From Colocasia esculenta (Eukaryota > Streptophyta > Magnoliopsida > Alismatales > Araceae): DNA of 64,000 nt. Under the pieces are notes generated by a model that saw only the letters and a program-made list of their open reading frames with translations, was not told the DNA's origin and made no database searches. The first letter of the stretch is position 1. Each line of letters begins with the position of its first letter. This document shows positions 1-10,846 of the stretch, piece by piece. The stretch spans positions 74,162,206 to 74,226,205 of the forward strand of contig CM024758.1 of NCBI GenBank assembly GCA_014218235.1, in the 5' to 3' direction. Both the position numbers and the translations under genes were made by a program.

Positions 1-687
1 ATCACCAATACACGATGAATACTACATGAAAATTGGGCAAATCAAGTGCAAATGATCCTAGACTCAAAGAACTACATGTTGGCATTAATTTTCTTTAATC
101 TTGGCTCGAGAACACCTACCTTTACGAAGATCTAAAACCTGTTGATGTTCTGGACGCAACAGAGGATGCAGGGGATGAAGCTCTGGATTCCCAGCCTTTC
201 TCCTACTCCTCAGAAGTTCTTGCTTGCTTCCAAACGACTCCCACTTCGTTGTTAAACCTTCCCCAAGAGTTTAGGGACGAGTTATTATAGTTTTAGGATG
301 TTGTTAAGAGTCCTAATGATGCTAGGAAAGGGGCTACGAGCTCTGTTTCCTAGTTTCCAGAAAATCTGGGATTCCTTTACTCAAAGAGGTAGCCAAGTTT
401 AGGAACCACCAATTGGGATTGAGTTCGTTTTTGGCTTACCTTACATGACTACTCATCCATAATATGACTCTAAATTACCCTCCCTAATTACTGTATAATT
501 ACATACACGAATTTCTGGGCAATTTCCTGTCCTAGTTTGTTCATATCCTTGGCCAAATGTGCTCTGTTGGCCCAATCTTATTAATAGGTCATTAACACAT
601 GGTATTGGAAGTCTCTCCAATACGTTTATTTATTTTATCCCTCTATCTTTCTAAAATTTTAAATTTGCTATTTTCTGGGGTGTTACA
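1..687 (-). mobile_element. Tekay-like LTR, 5' part (copy K1), cut by window edge
   Basis: Read on the minus strand, this begins TGTAACACCCC at 687 and runs off the left edge. It is the reverse complement of the first ~690 bases of the LTR at 5167-8070, matching almost base for base, including the paired words around 540-620 and the segment at 100-260. It starts directly after the gag remnant of element E with no polypurine tract, so it looks like a later insertion into E. Its other end and target duplication lie outside the window. Confidence 0.85.
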
Positions 688-1400
688 GCTGCCTCTACGT
701 TTTCTTCCACTGTCCTGCACATAGGGGAATCACTGGCATCCTGTAAGCTTTGGTCGCAGTCCTCTAATGAATACTCCACCATCATAGCATTATCTTGACC
801 ACATAGGGGCATATCTGCTCAACGCCATAAACCTCATCTGGTACTCTAATACTGACATATTCCCCTGCTGCAAAGTCCTGAACTGCTCCCTCTTGGCCTA
901 CTGTATTTGAACTGGGAAGAAAGTGTCATTAAATATCGCCAAGAACTCTGGCCAGGTAATGGTGTCCTCTATCCTCCCTGCAAACACCATCTGCATCTTC
1001 AATTTCCACCACTCCTGTGCAAATCCTCGTAGCTGGTATGTAGCAGAAATCACCCTATCTGCCTGCGGACACCTCATAGTGACAAAGACTCTCTCTATCT
1101 CATGCACCCAGTGCTCCGCTGTATCAGGATTAGGACCTCCGGAGTAGGTAGGTGGCTGCAACCACAAGAACCTCTCCACAAGTGTTGTAGACTCCTTTGC
1201 ACTAGCTGGTCGTGCTGGTACTGTTGGGAGTACGGATACAACAGGTGGTACCTTGACTCCCGGTGGTGGTGGGGGTGGTGCCATTAGTACTGCCTTTTCC
1301 ACAATCGGCGGTGCCACTACGGCCGACTGTACTAGTGCCTACTGATCCAGTCTCGTCCGAATATCTGTAATGCATTCTCATAGTCTCTCAATCATATGTT
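688..1400 (-). pseudogene. Ty3/gypsy gag remnant (element E)
   Basis: A minus-strand frame at 898-1317 encodes about 139 residues. It has a Pro-rich start, then the retrotransposon gag core: a PPTYSGGPNPDTAEHW block, an EIERVF helix, and the EWW motif followed by ITWPEFLAIFND. This is the Gag capsid-like domain that packages element RNA in the cytoplasm. The same domain continues toward 730 in a shifted frame (MSVLEYQMRFMALSRYAP-like) until the K1 LTR begins at 687. Protease, RT and integrase are absent. The gene follows a tRNA-Met primer site at 1597-1608, as expected for the first gene of a gypsy element. The gag style resembles chromoviruses; the exact lineage is an inference. Confidence 0.8.
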
Positions 1401-1596
1401 GTGTAGTCTCCTCTGGCTCATCTCCACCACCTCCCCAATCTCTCCTATATGCCATTTCTGATCCTGCACAAACATCATTCCAACCACACAACATACAACT
1501 AATCAATACGAAAACCAGGGTCAACTACCAGCAGTGGACTAAAGTAGAGACCAGGCTATGTAAATTTTACGATTCCTATATATTCACATGTACCTT
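1401..1596 (-). other. Leader of element E between PBS and gag
   Basis: About 200 bases between the primer-binding site and the gag core on the minus strand. This is the usual place for the untranslated leader and the first gag codons. No other domain or motif is visible. Confidence 0.45.
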
Positions 1597-1608
1597 GCTC
1601 TGATACCA
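1597..1608 (-). promoter_or_regulatory. Primer-binding site, initiator tRNA-Met type (element E)
   Basis: The minus strand reads TGGTATCAGAGC, the complement of the 3' end of plant initiator tRNA-Met. It lies two bases after an LTR end (minus ...GCTACA, whose last base is 1611). Minus-strand DNA synthesis would be primed here. Its position fixes the LTR end and the direction of element E. Confidence 0.9.
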
Positions 1609-1610
1609 AT

Positions 1611-2052
1611 TGTAGCAGTCTGCGTCGTTTAAACCCATTATCCTAATAACGAGCTTGACCCGACTCTGCCTCCCGCGAATGAGCCGAAGCCTCGCAAGGG
1701 ATACCATTCACAAGTCCGTAGAAATATAAAAGAAATAGCTCAAATATATATAAGATGTCACATCTCACAAATATTTACATGAAATTACATAGCCATTTCT
1801 CAACTAAAGTCAAACTCAAAGTACAGCAACCTGGGGCATACCCCGAGGTGAACAGAAAGAATAGATTACACTGCTGGTGGTGCAGACCAGCTGGTGGTGC
1901 AGACCAACTGTGAAATACCCGAAGCCTCGCAAGGGATACCATTCACAAGTACGCCACACTCGGGTCACAAAGACTGGTTTACGACACCAGCAATTAACCC
2001 GGACAAACCACACAAGACTACCTCTTAGTCTCGCAGCCACGGACGAAAGGTC
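1611..2052 (-). mobile_element. LTR of element E, proximal part (split by copia solo LTR)
   Basis: The minus-strand LTR ends next to the tRNA-Met PBS at 1597-1608. It continues to 2052, where copia solo LTR P1 interrupts it, and resumes at 3840. The 5-base duplication AGGTC at 2048-2052 and 3835-3839 shows that the two halves were once contiguous. The part next to the PBS contains a perfect 32-base direct repeat. No coding domain is present. Confidence 0.7.
1684..1950. repeat. 32-base perfect direct repeat inside LTR E
   Basis: The same 32 bases (beginning ccgaagcctcgcaaggg) occur at 1684-1715 and 1919-1950. The intervening sequence has a 17-base tandem doubling (agctggtggtgcagacc type) near 1870-1905. 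This suggests local slippage or replication duplication within the LTR. Confidence 0.8.
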
Positions 2053-3834
2053 TGTTGAACCACCCTATATTTTATCCTAAATTTTGGTGATAACAAAACT
2101 TATGATTAATTAAATATTATAAATATATTTAATATTATATTTTCCTAATGAATATAAATTTATGTGATTAATCAAATATTATTAAGTATATTTATATTAT
2201 GATTTCCTAATAAATATAAATTTATGGAATTATCACTGTGTTATTTGCACTGAAAAGTCAAATCGATGTCTATTCAATATACATCGATTTCAGTTCACAA
2301 AGTGCAACATCGATTTGCTTGAAAATATGGATTTCACTGCAATATCGATTTTCTAAAACATCGATTTCACCTAACATCGATTTCACTGAAAAATCGATTT
2401 CACTCAAACATCGATTTCACCTAAACATCGATTTCACTTAAATATTCGATTTCACTCAAACATCGATTTCCTTGACAGAACCTCGGTTTCCTAAGTGAAA
2501 TAACGATTTCTGTCTCACATCGATTTCATAAGTGAAACAACGATTCGCTCGCTGTAACAACAATTTGCTGTTACACAAACAACGATTTGTTCAAACAACA
2601 ATTTGCATTTACTTAAACATGGATTTTGTTCAAACATAGATTTTAACTTAAACATTGATTTCTTTTATATTTTAAAATATTCTTGGCATCTAGTGAAAAG
2701 TCAAATATTCTTGATTTACATAATCTTCTATCTTTCTGACAGGAGATCTTTTTTGCTTCTCTCTCTAGATCTCTTCCTTCCTGTCAAAAAAGGGGTTACT
2801 TACTACTTCTGGGTGGCAACAGAAAACACAGAAATATGAGACCTTTTTTAACAGAAACACTCTTTGATCTAAACACTTTCTTCTATGCTTGCAGACCTCA
2901 AAGACCACCAAGTGGCTGACAGTCAGAAGAAAAAGAATAGAAAGATCAACAATAACTAGAAGAGTTCCAATGGATCTCTTCAACGGATCTATTCAAAGCT
3001 ACTCATATAAAAGATGATGCAAGGCTGAAGAATAAAGGAGAGAGCTTTCTTGAAGATCTTTAAAGGAGTGTACATCCTGTGAGGAACCTCAACTCCAGAT
3101 ACACTCAAAGGAAAAGAGAGAAAGAGCCCGGGCCTAAGAAGAAGTGATCAAGCGTCTGAAGCCTTCAAGCTTCAAGCTCCTTCTCCTCTCTTCTCTCTTT
3201 CTCTCTCTGTGGTCATTGTAAATCTGGGGGAGAGTCTGTGGCTAAGAGCTAGAGTTCTTAGTGTTCATCTTGTAATAGCTCTTGGTCTGTTCTTTCTTTT
3301 CTAAGAAAGATTTCTGTCCAGCTATAGGACTGTATACAGTGAGTCTCTTCTTGTGTGAAGAGTTGACCAGTGTAGTTGCTGACGTTTTCTGTCTAGCTGA
3401 GGGACTGTACTCAGTGTAGAACCTAGCTGGGGGTTTAAGTCTAGTAGAACCGCACTGGGGTTGTACCAGGAGGTTGGCTTCTTGACCTGTAAGAGAAGTG
3501 GGCTGCCTTGTTGCCCGGGAAAGAGAAGAAGACCAACTGGGGGGCTGGGTGTTGTATTGTCCTTGAGGGGGACTGTACCCTTGGTTAGTATAATCCCAAG
3601 AGATTGCTTGGGGACTGGATGTAGGACTTTCATGTGGGAAGGGCCGAACCAGGATAAATTCCTTGTGTTCTTTATGTGATTGTTTATTTGGTTCCGCACT
3701 GCTACTCTCTATCACACTCAACTAACCAAACCTTCAAGTGATAATTGTCTGTGTTTAAGTTTCTGCTTCAGATTTCAGAAAACCTATTCACCCCCCCTCT
3801 AGGTTAGCTTGCTGCCGTACCAAAAGGGCCAACA
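2053..3834 (+). mobile_element. Ty1/copia solo LTR (copy P1, SIRE-like)
   Basis: This 1782-base LTR starts TGTTG and ends CAACA, an exact terminal inverted repeat. It is bounded by a perfect target duplication AGGTC (2048-2052, 3835-3839). Signature stretches are TTTTGGTGATAAC near the start and TTCACCCCCCCTCTAGG followed by GGGCCAACA at the end, shared with the copia LTR at 11422-13204. No PBS follows, so this is a solo LTR left by LTR-LTR recombination. A plausible TATA stretch (catataaaag) lies near 3005. The region from about 2260 carries an ATCGATTT word array. Confidence 0.9.
2260..2665 (+). repeat. ATCGATTTCAC word array, ~17-base period
   Basis: The palindromic core ATCGAT followed by TTCAC recurs at about 2344, 2360, 2376, 2393, 2410, 2427 and 2462, a period near 17 bases. 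Degenerate copies (AACGATTT, AACAATTT) extend to about 2660. The array lies in the 5' third of copia solo LTR P1. It encodes no credible protein. Confidence 0.85.
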
Positions 3835-3839
3835 AGGTC

Positions 3840-5166
3840 CAGCTGCCGCTCCACCTCAACAAGTCAAGAAACTTTGGAGACCAACCAACACCACTCTTGC
3901 GGACCACACTACCGCAGGCCCATGCCTGGCACCTTTAGGGACTGTGGCCCGAGCTCCCTAAAGTGAGGCACTGGAAAACATGACTAGCTGGGACTGAATA
4001 TGTCTACTGGTGTCCGTAACCCCCAACTACGAGCGCGCTACAAGCGACAAACATAAACTCTCACAAGTCGTTGTCCCACTGTCATTTTTCCCTCAACCGG
4101 ATGTACAACTCTACACAAGAGTGAGGGTGTCCAAGATGACGACACAAACCTCGACGGTACACAAGTACCGGGACAAACCCTGAGCACTAACGTGCCTGGC
4201 TCACACAAAATTTGGGGTACCTGACTGGAGAAGTAACCACGGTATGCGTCGTACTACCCACCACACACACACAAACCACGTGAACACCACGTTCCTCGAA
4301 CTCCACAAGTGCCAATGCACCCCTTACCATTGCCATAAACAACAAATAAAGATAATCCGATAATCACATAACCATGCATAGACCCATTGCCATCGAAAAC
4401 CAGATCGCGAGAGGGTCCACGGTCGCCTTCAGAGTGGGACACCCCGATATGCACGTTCAGAAGAAGAACGCGATGGGTCGGGCTATCGCGTTCTGAACGC
4501 AACACCCAAGTGCTGTTGCATTTTTAACGTGACACCCAGGTCCGTCGCCTTCACAGACAGTCACCCGAATCTGGGGTTCCATCTCTGGAATCCCCATGTA
4601 AACCATGCTATCCTCTATAAAAAGCAATAATACATGTTCAAACCATTACACTAGCATGGTATCTACCATCTAACAAGTACAACAAGTTAAACATGCTCAA
4701 CACTCAATCCACGATGAGAAACAAGGTGGAATCTCCTTACCTTTGCGAAGAACACGAAGAATAATGATAATCCGACATTTCCTCTGCTCCGTACCACGTC
4801 CTCGCAGCGAGAACATGCCAAATCCAGCTCCAAAACTCCAAATCGCCCAAAAGCACAGCAAAACCTCCTCTCCCTAGCCGAACAGAGCTTGTTGAGCTCT
4901 GTTTGGCCAACCTAGGTTAAAAACAGTTCGGAGTTGATAACGTAATGCACCTTGCCGTCGTGACCAAAACGCGACGGTTCAGGCCATCGCCTTCTCACTG
5001 CTGACACCAGCAGGCAGCCCAGCGCGCGCCACACGACGGACATGCAGACGAAGACCCCAAATGGCGATTTCATGAACCCGACAACCTGGACCGCCGCGTT
5101 CAGAATGCGACGCCCAGCTCTGTCGCGTTCACAAACAGAGAACTTGTGGGTGCTCTGGGCCCAATC
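3840..5166 (-). mobile_element. LTR of element E, distal part
   Basis: This continues LTR E beyond the copia insertion. It contains clusters of CGCGA and AACGCGAC/GTCGCGTT words (about 4400-4540 and 4950-5130) like those of other LTRs here, and a CA-rich run near 4258. The right end is hidden where the K2 LTR begins at 5167, so the true start of LTR E is unresolved. No reading frame with a recognisable domain is seen; short frames are composition artefacts. Confidence 0.55.
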
Positions 5167-8070
5167 TGTAACACCCCGGAAATTTAGCAATTTAAAATTT
5201 TCAGAATTTTAGAGGGATAAAATAAATAAACGTATTGGAGACTTCCAATACCATGTGTTAATGACCTATTAATAAGATTGGGCCAATAGAGCATATTTGG
5301 CCCAAGGATATGAACAAACTAGGACAGAAAATTGCCCAGAAATTCGTGTATGTAATTATGCAGTAATTAGGGAGAGTAATATATGGTCATATTATGGATG
5401 AGTAGTCATGTAAGGTAAGCCAAAATCGAACTCAATCCCAATTGGTGGTTTCCTAAACCTGGCTACCTCTTTTGAGTAAAGGAATCCCAGATTTTCTGGA
5501 AACTAGGAAACAGAGCTCGTAGCCTCTTTCCTAGCATCATTAGGACTCTTAACAACATCCTAAAACTATAAGAACTCATCCCTAAACTTTTGGGGAAGGT
5601 TTAACAACGAAGTTGGAGTCGTTTGGAAGCAAGCAAGAACTTCTGAGGAGCAGGAGAAAGGCTGGGAATCCGGAGCTTCATCCCCTGCATCCTCTGTTGC
5701 GTCCAGAACATCAACAGGTTTTAGATCTTCGTAAAGGTAGGTGTTCTCGGGCAATATTAAAGAAAACCAATGCCAACATGTAGTTCTTTGAGTCTAGGAT
5801 CATTTGCACTTGATTTGCCCAATTTTCATGGAGTATTCATCGTGTATTGGTGATTTTCCCGAAGTCTTGCACAGTTAGGGCTTTTCTCGTTCGTCATATT
5901 GTGCACACGATTCAAGACCAAATTTGACTAAACTTTCTTCATGAAAGTTCTTTTACATGAAGTCATGATCATCTTCTATGTTGGACATTTTGTCCAAAGG
6001 ATTTTTGTTAGAGAGTTAGGAGCATGATAAGAGAGTCTCTGTTTGATACTGTGATTTCGGGTTTCACTTGATTTTTGTTCTTCACATGTTTTCTCGAGAT
6101 TCGAGACCGAATTTGATCAAACCCGAAACATAAACATTCTTCTACTAGTTGTCTTATTCATCTTTCATGTTGAACATTTTGTCCAAATGTCAATCGTTAG
6201 AGAGTTATAAGAGTTTGAAGTGAATCGCTGCATGGCATGTGTTTTCAGGTCTCACATGACTCTTAAGTTTTATTCTGGAAGGACTCTAGTGTCGACACTA
6301 CTTGGACTAGTGTCGACACACTGTCCCAAGGCAGCCCAGAGAGTGTTCTGGGAAGCCCTCTAGTGTCGACACTACTTGGACTAGTGTCGACACCCTGTCC
6401 CAAACAGCCCAGAAAGTGTTCTGGGAAGGCCATCTAGTGTCGGCACTGCCTCATCTAGTGTCGACACACTGTCCCAGTTTTTATCCAGGGAGTTCTGGGA
6501 AACTGATCTAGTGTTGACACTACCCTATCTAGTGTCGACACACTGTCCTATGTTTTCCAGAAGGGTTCTGGAATCTGTCTCTAGTGTCGACACTACCTGA
6601 ACTAGTGTCGACACTACCTGACCAGTTTTGCCTGATTTTGTCTTAGGTTTGGAGCATGGTGTCGACACCACCTGAACTAGTGTCGACACTACCCTTACAA
6701 GTTTTTTGTAAAATTTGGGTCTAATCATTTCATGATGTCTTCAAGCATGTACATGATGTTATATAGTATGCATGGACTTAATTAAATCAAACCATTAAAG
6801 AAAATGGTAATGATATGAATATGATTCTAATGTGTAATTTTGATTGTTCTTATAATCATTGGATTATCTTGTGATCTTGCTTATTGTCAATTGATAAGAT
6901 TAGAATATGTTATGAATGTGGGGATGAATACATGATTAGTATGAACATGTTAGTGGTGATTTGCATATGAGTTTCATGGTTACATGTTTTCCCAGTGTTC
7001 AATTGATTATTTGTCATATGCATACATGTTAGGAAAGTACATGTTCTACATATAATCTGTCTTTAGAAACACCCTCATGTCAAGACATTAATGAATTATG
7101 AAATATAAGATACGACGTTATCCTGCCTTGTTCTTTTGAGCTGTTTGTCATTCCTTGACTCTATGAGTGATCATGTTCTTTTTACTAAGAGCTTGTCATT
7201 GAAACTCTGTGGCCATAATATGAATATGTTTGTTCGGCACAACGTGGGACTCCGGTCCAAAACTTGATACAATGCCTGTGCAATAGGGCCCTGTCCGGTC
7301 TTGGAGAGGAGCGCCCCAACGTACTTGTTAACCGAGGGAGTATGGACTCTTGGTGCTTGGCATAGCACACCTGACATGCAAGATTGTGAATAAGTGCCTC
7401 CTGTTTGACTTGATAAGTTTGACTTGACATGATATGATAAGTTTGTTCTTCTGAACACATGAACTCTGCTTGAATATGGCCAATCTCTTCTGACATGATT
7501 TTAATCTTGAATTATCTATCCATTGTACATGGAACTCGACAATTGATCTGATATGATATCCGTTCTACTTTGTCATTCAACTTGTTAGAAAAGCATGCAT
7601 TGTCAGCATACTCATAAGCATATCTGCCTATATAAAATGTTAATCATGTATACTAGTGCCTGCACGTGATTGAGATATAAATCCTACTGAGCTAGTTCGC
7701 TCACCCCTATCATCCTGCCCTTTTTTAGGTAGTGATGAAGAACCAGTGGAGTCGGATGGGAATGGGCAAGAGTGACGAGCACCCGTCCTAGAATAGATGA
7801 CAGTTTAGAAATAGAAATTTGAGTAGTCTATGTAATAGTGAAACTTTTGTGGAAGTTTATTTGAATGATGGACCCTTTGGTTAATTCTTCTTATGTGAGG
7901 TTGTATCTAGTTGAATGAAATGAATTAAAGTATAATTTTAGTGACCATATTATAGTCTTGAATGTGTTATTATATTCGATTGTGACTTTGCACTATTCAA
8001 CTGTGATACGCCGGTTTGTATCGTTCACGTCCCCCGGTATTTGTTCTGCTGCTAATATCGGGGCGTGACA
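5167..8070 (+). mobile_element. Tekay-like 5' LTR (copy K2), 2904 bases
   Basis: It starts TGTAACACCCC and ends GGGGCGTGACA, immediately followed by GT and the tRNA-Met PBS, so this is a true 5' LTR. A TATA-like ACTATAAGAAC stretch lies near 5563-5575, and the same stretch occurs at the same relative place in LTR K5. The array at 6287-6691 carries GTGTCGACAC palindromes. The block at 7270-7335 (GCAATAGGGCCCTGTCCGG...) is conserved in K5 at about 51602-51665, which supports common descent. Flanking bases at 5162-5166 are CAATC; the partner duplication is lost because the element is truncated. Confidence 0.9.
6287..6691 (+). repeat. Paired GTGTCGACAC palindrome minisatellite (K2 LTR)
   Basis: Six pairs of TAGTGTCGACACTA-like palindromes recur with a period of about 74 bases; first members lie near 6289, 6363, 6438, 6511, 6583 and 6659. 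Members of a pair are about 21 bases apart. Between pairs lies a ~45-base spacer containing its own inverted words (CCCAGA...TTCTGGG). Two copies carry single substitutions (GTGTCGGCAC, GTGTTGACAC). Confidence 0.92.
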
Positions 8071-8072
8071 GT

Positions 8073-8084
8073 TGGTATCAGAGC
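8073..8084 (+). promoter_or_regulatory. Primer-binding site, initiator tRNA-Met type (K2)
   Basis: TGGTATCAGAGC lies two bases after the end of the K2 LTR. It complements the 3' end of plant initiator tRNA-Met and is uninterrupted, unlike the corresponding site of K3. Confidence 0.92.
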
Positions 8085-8253
8085 CTGAACTTTAGGGTCC
8101 AAGGGATTAGGAATATGGAATGAAACTAGATTACACGAGTCAAAACCTGTCGTACCTAATGTGAGCTTGGGTAGAACCATGGGAATAAAAGTCACAAGTG
8201 ATATATTTAGATGACTAACTCACATTATTATCTTGAAGGTGATTATTACCATA

Positions 8254-9070
8254 ATGGCCGCAGAACGTGCCCAGGCTAGGGACATGCAAAGAACCATACA
8301 GAACTTGACTCAGGCTATCTTACAAGCCACCCAGGGTGGAGGTAATCGCGGAGCAGGTGAGCTCCACCGGAATTTTCGAACATGGATCCACCTAGGTTTG
8401 AAGGGAGTACTAACCCAGATGTTGCTGAACACTGGGTTAAAGAGATTGAAAGGATATTCAGGGTTATGCAATGCATAGACCAGAACAAGGTACTCGTGGC
8501 ACCTTTCCAGTTGGAAAAGGATGCCAGGCATGGTGGGAGTCGGTAGAAGCAACCCTCAATGGACAACAACTTACATGGGCTCAGTTCATTGAGTGTTTCA
8601 ACGCCAAGTACTTCTTTGAGAGGGTCCAAGAACGGAAAGCAGCCGAATTTGCGGCTTTAAAGCAGAGAGGACTTAATGTGGCTGAGTATGAAGCCCAATT
8701 CTCTAGGCTGTCCCGATACGCTGTTCACTTGATTGGGACAGAAAGAATGAAGGCGAAACGCTTTCTGAATGGCTTGAGGCCCCAGTTCATCACCCAACTG
8801 GCGCCAATGGACATTCAAACTTATGCTGAAATGGTTAAGAAGGCTCAACTACTGGAAGATGCCATGGAGACTGCTGAACGGATTAATGAAAAATCCGTGA
8901 AACGAGAACAAGTGTCTTCTGCTGGGAGGTATTAGCCGACTATTGGGAAGAAAAGGCCCAGTGCGGGGTAAATGAACCAGCGAATAAAAAGTCGAAGGAG
9001 TTAGGTAAGCAAGTAATGGTGGCAACGGGAGAGAGTGCAAACATTGTGACAGAGCTGGTTTACATACACC
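8254..9070 (+). pseudogene. Tekay-like gag, frameshifted and truncated (K2)
   Basis: This would encode Gag, the structural protein of the virus-like particle. The likely start is the ATG at 8254 (MAAERAQARDMQRTIQNLTQ). A frame change near 8380 breaks the NPDVAEHWVKEIERIF block. The frame at about 8471-8935 then carries WWESVEATLNGQQLTWAQF, RKAAEFAALKQRGLNVAEYE and the AKRFLNGLRPQF segment. After a stop near 8933, a CKHCDRAG zinc-knuckle start is visible near 9035. The copy ends abruptly at about 9070 against copia sequence of opposite strand. It closely resembles the K3 gag (same RKAAEFAALKQ and AEYEAQF words). Protease and pol are missing. Confidence 0.85.
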
Positions 9071-9074
9071 ATCC

Positions 9075-9588
9075 AATTTTGTAATAACCTTAGGTAACCT
9101 TCCACGAGATTCTTCTTCAGCAGTTTTCTCATGCCATCTATGCTGCAATGTCCAAGTCGTCTGTGCCATAATTCTGTGGATTTATCTTTATTTGCTGCCA
9201 GACAAACATTTTGAACCTTGAGTTCTTCAAGATCGAGCACATACAAATTCTTTTCTCTATTAGCTTCAAAGATGACTGCTCCATCCTTCAGTATGCTGCA
9301 CTTCGACTCTTGAAACTTGATCTGATGGCCTCTGTCACACAGCTGGCTAATGCTAATGAGATTGTGCTTCAATCCCTTGACTAATAGCACATCTTCTATG
9401 ACTGTTTTTCCTTTGTTATTTATAGAGCCACTGCCTATCACGGTTCCTTTCCCATTATCTCCATAAGTAACTGTTCTTTCTTCAGCTTGGAGATGAGAGA
9501 ATAACTTCTGGTTTCCTGACATGTGTCTTGAGCACCCACTATCCAAGTACCATTTGGATGCTCGAGGGTTAACCTGAAATAAAAACAT
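9075..9588 (-). pseudogene. Ty1/copia protease and GAG-pre-integrase fragment (P2)
   Basis: The minus frame encodes an aspartic protease start with WYLDSGCSRHMSG (active-site DSG), then GKGTVIGSGSI, the LISISQLCDRGHQI block and LWHRRLGHCS. These are the standard copia protease and GAG-pre-integrase (zinc-binding HxxxH) region. The protease would cleave the Gag-Pol polyprotein. Coding ends shortly after KKNLVEG, where the sequence breaks against the K2 gag at about 9070-9085. Integrase core, RT and RNase H are missing. Confidence 0.9.
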
Positions 9589-10373
9589 TAAGCTTTAGGT
9601 ACCCAATTTCTTTTGGGTCCTGATTGGTTAGTATCATTAATTTTACCTTTTAATATCCATTTCTTATGTTTTGTTGGGCATGTAGTTATAATATGTCCTA
9701 ACATATTGCAGTGACTACAGCAGGATAACTTAGTCACTTTTTCTATATATTTGAAATCAGCTTTGTATGCTATATCTTGTTCAGGTACAAATTTTGGTGT
9801 TGGATATGTTTTAGGATAGACTATGGTTTCTTCATTATCTGGGGGTGTATATCCTAACCCATTTTTCTTCTTACCTGATCTCCTAGCCCTTTTAATATTA
9901 GAGAGTTTTTACCATTAGTAAATCTTTCTAGTGTGCTTGATAGTTTATCATTTTCTTCATTTAAGTTTTTATTTCTTTCCTAAATTCATCTGCACTTTCC
10001 TGTTTTTCTAGTTTTGTTATTTGTTCATTCTTAGCTTTTAGGTCTTCACATAACAGTTCATTTCTTCGTTTAAGTTCAGTTATTTGACTTTCTAATTGTT
10101 CATTTTCTGATTTTAGATCTGAGTTTATTTTCTATACAGACTATGTTTTTCTTGCTTACTTTTAATAATTTGGTTACTTCTTTATATTTTCATATAGTTC
10201 GTTGAAGCCTCTTCTAAACTATCGGAATCTGAACCATTGCATGAATCAAAAGAGGAGTCAGAAGTTACCTTATCTTCAGTATTTGCCATGAAGGCCAAGT
10301 TGGCTTTTTCTTCATCACTGCAGGAGCTTAACTCACTGTCTGAGTCGCTACTGTTTTCCCATGCTGCTGCCAT
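9589..10373 (-). pseudogene. Copia Gag C-terminal acidic/coiled-coil region (P2)
   Basis: Between zinc knuckle and protease the minus strand has an acidic Ser-rich stretch (NSSDSDSELSSCSDEEKANL, near 10310) and then Lys/Glu/Asn-rich sequence suggesting coiled coil, with several stops and frameshifts. Long acidic and coiled-coil Gag tails are typical of large copia elements. No independent domain is recognised. Confidence 0.6.
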
Positions 10374-10744
10374 TGCTTTCTTTTTGTACTTTCTCTGAAC
10401 TTCTTGGAGCTGTCTTTCTTCCTGAACTCCGACTTCTTAAATTTTGGACATTCAGCTTTAATGTGTCCTGGCTTCTTGCATTCATAGCAGATGGGTTCTC
10501 CTTTCTTCATTTCTTTTCCATCTGGCTTCTTGAAGTCCTTGTTCCTTTTGAAGTGCCTTCCACCAGATTGGAATTTCTTCTTTTTAGCCAAAATTCGCTG
10601 CAATTTTCTAGATAGCATAGCTTCCTCATTCTCGCTGTCTGCATCACTTTCGCTTTCAGCTGAACTTGCATCCGGTGAATCTTCTTCAGCTTTTAAGGCG
10701 TTGGAGTGCTTCTTTCTGCTAGAGGACTCTCCTAGCCTTTCCAT
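10328..10744 (-). pseudogene. Copia Gag nucleocapsid part with CCHC zinc knuckle (P2)
   Basis: A minus frame of about 138 residues. It has an acidic Ser-rich start, a Lys-rich middle, and the zinc knuckle CYECKKPGHIKAECP (C-x2-C-x4-H-x4-C, all ligands present) near 10470-10510. A basic tail follows. This nucleocapsid segment would bind element RNA. It belongs to the same gag as the frames at 10847-11400, separated from them by stops near 10745-10846. Confidence 0.88.
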
Positions 10745-10846
10745 ATTGATCTCATGGGCCTGAGGGACCCAATGAGATTTTCTACAGACATTCTCTCAGG
10801 TCATTAGCTTTCTTCTCTTGCTATGACTTTTGGGGTCTATGATGGT

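Noticed and set aside
1597..1608. Part of a tRNA-Met gene
   Set aside because: Only the 12-base 3'-end complement is present, next to an LTR end; no cloverleaf, so it is a primer-binding site.
6287..6691. CRISPR-like direct repeats with spacers
   Set aside because: Repeats are palindrome pairs in an LTR of a plant retrotransposon, spacers are themselves related, and there are no cas genes.
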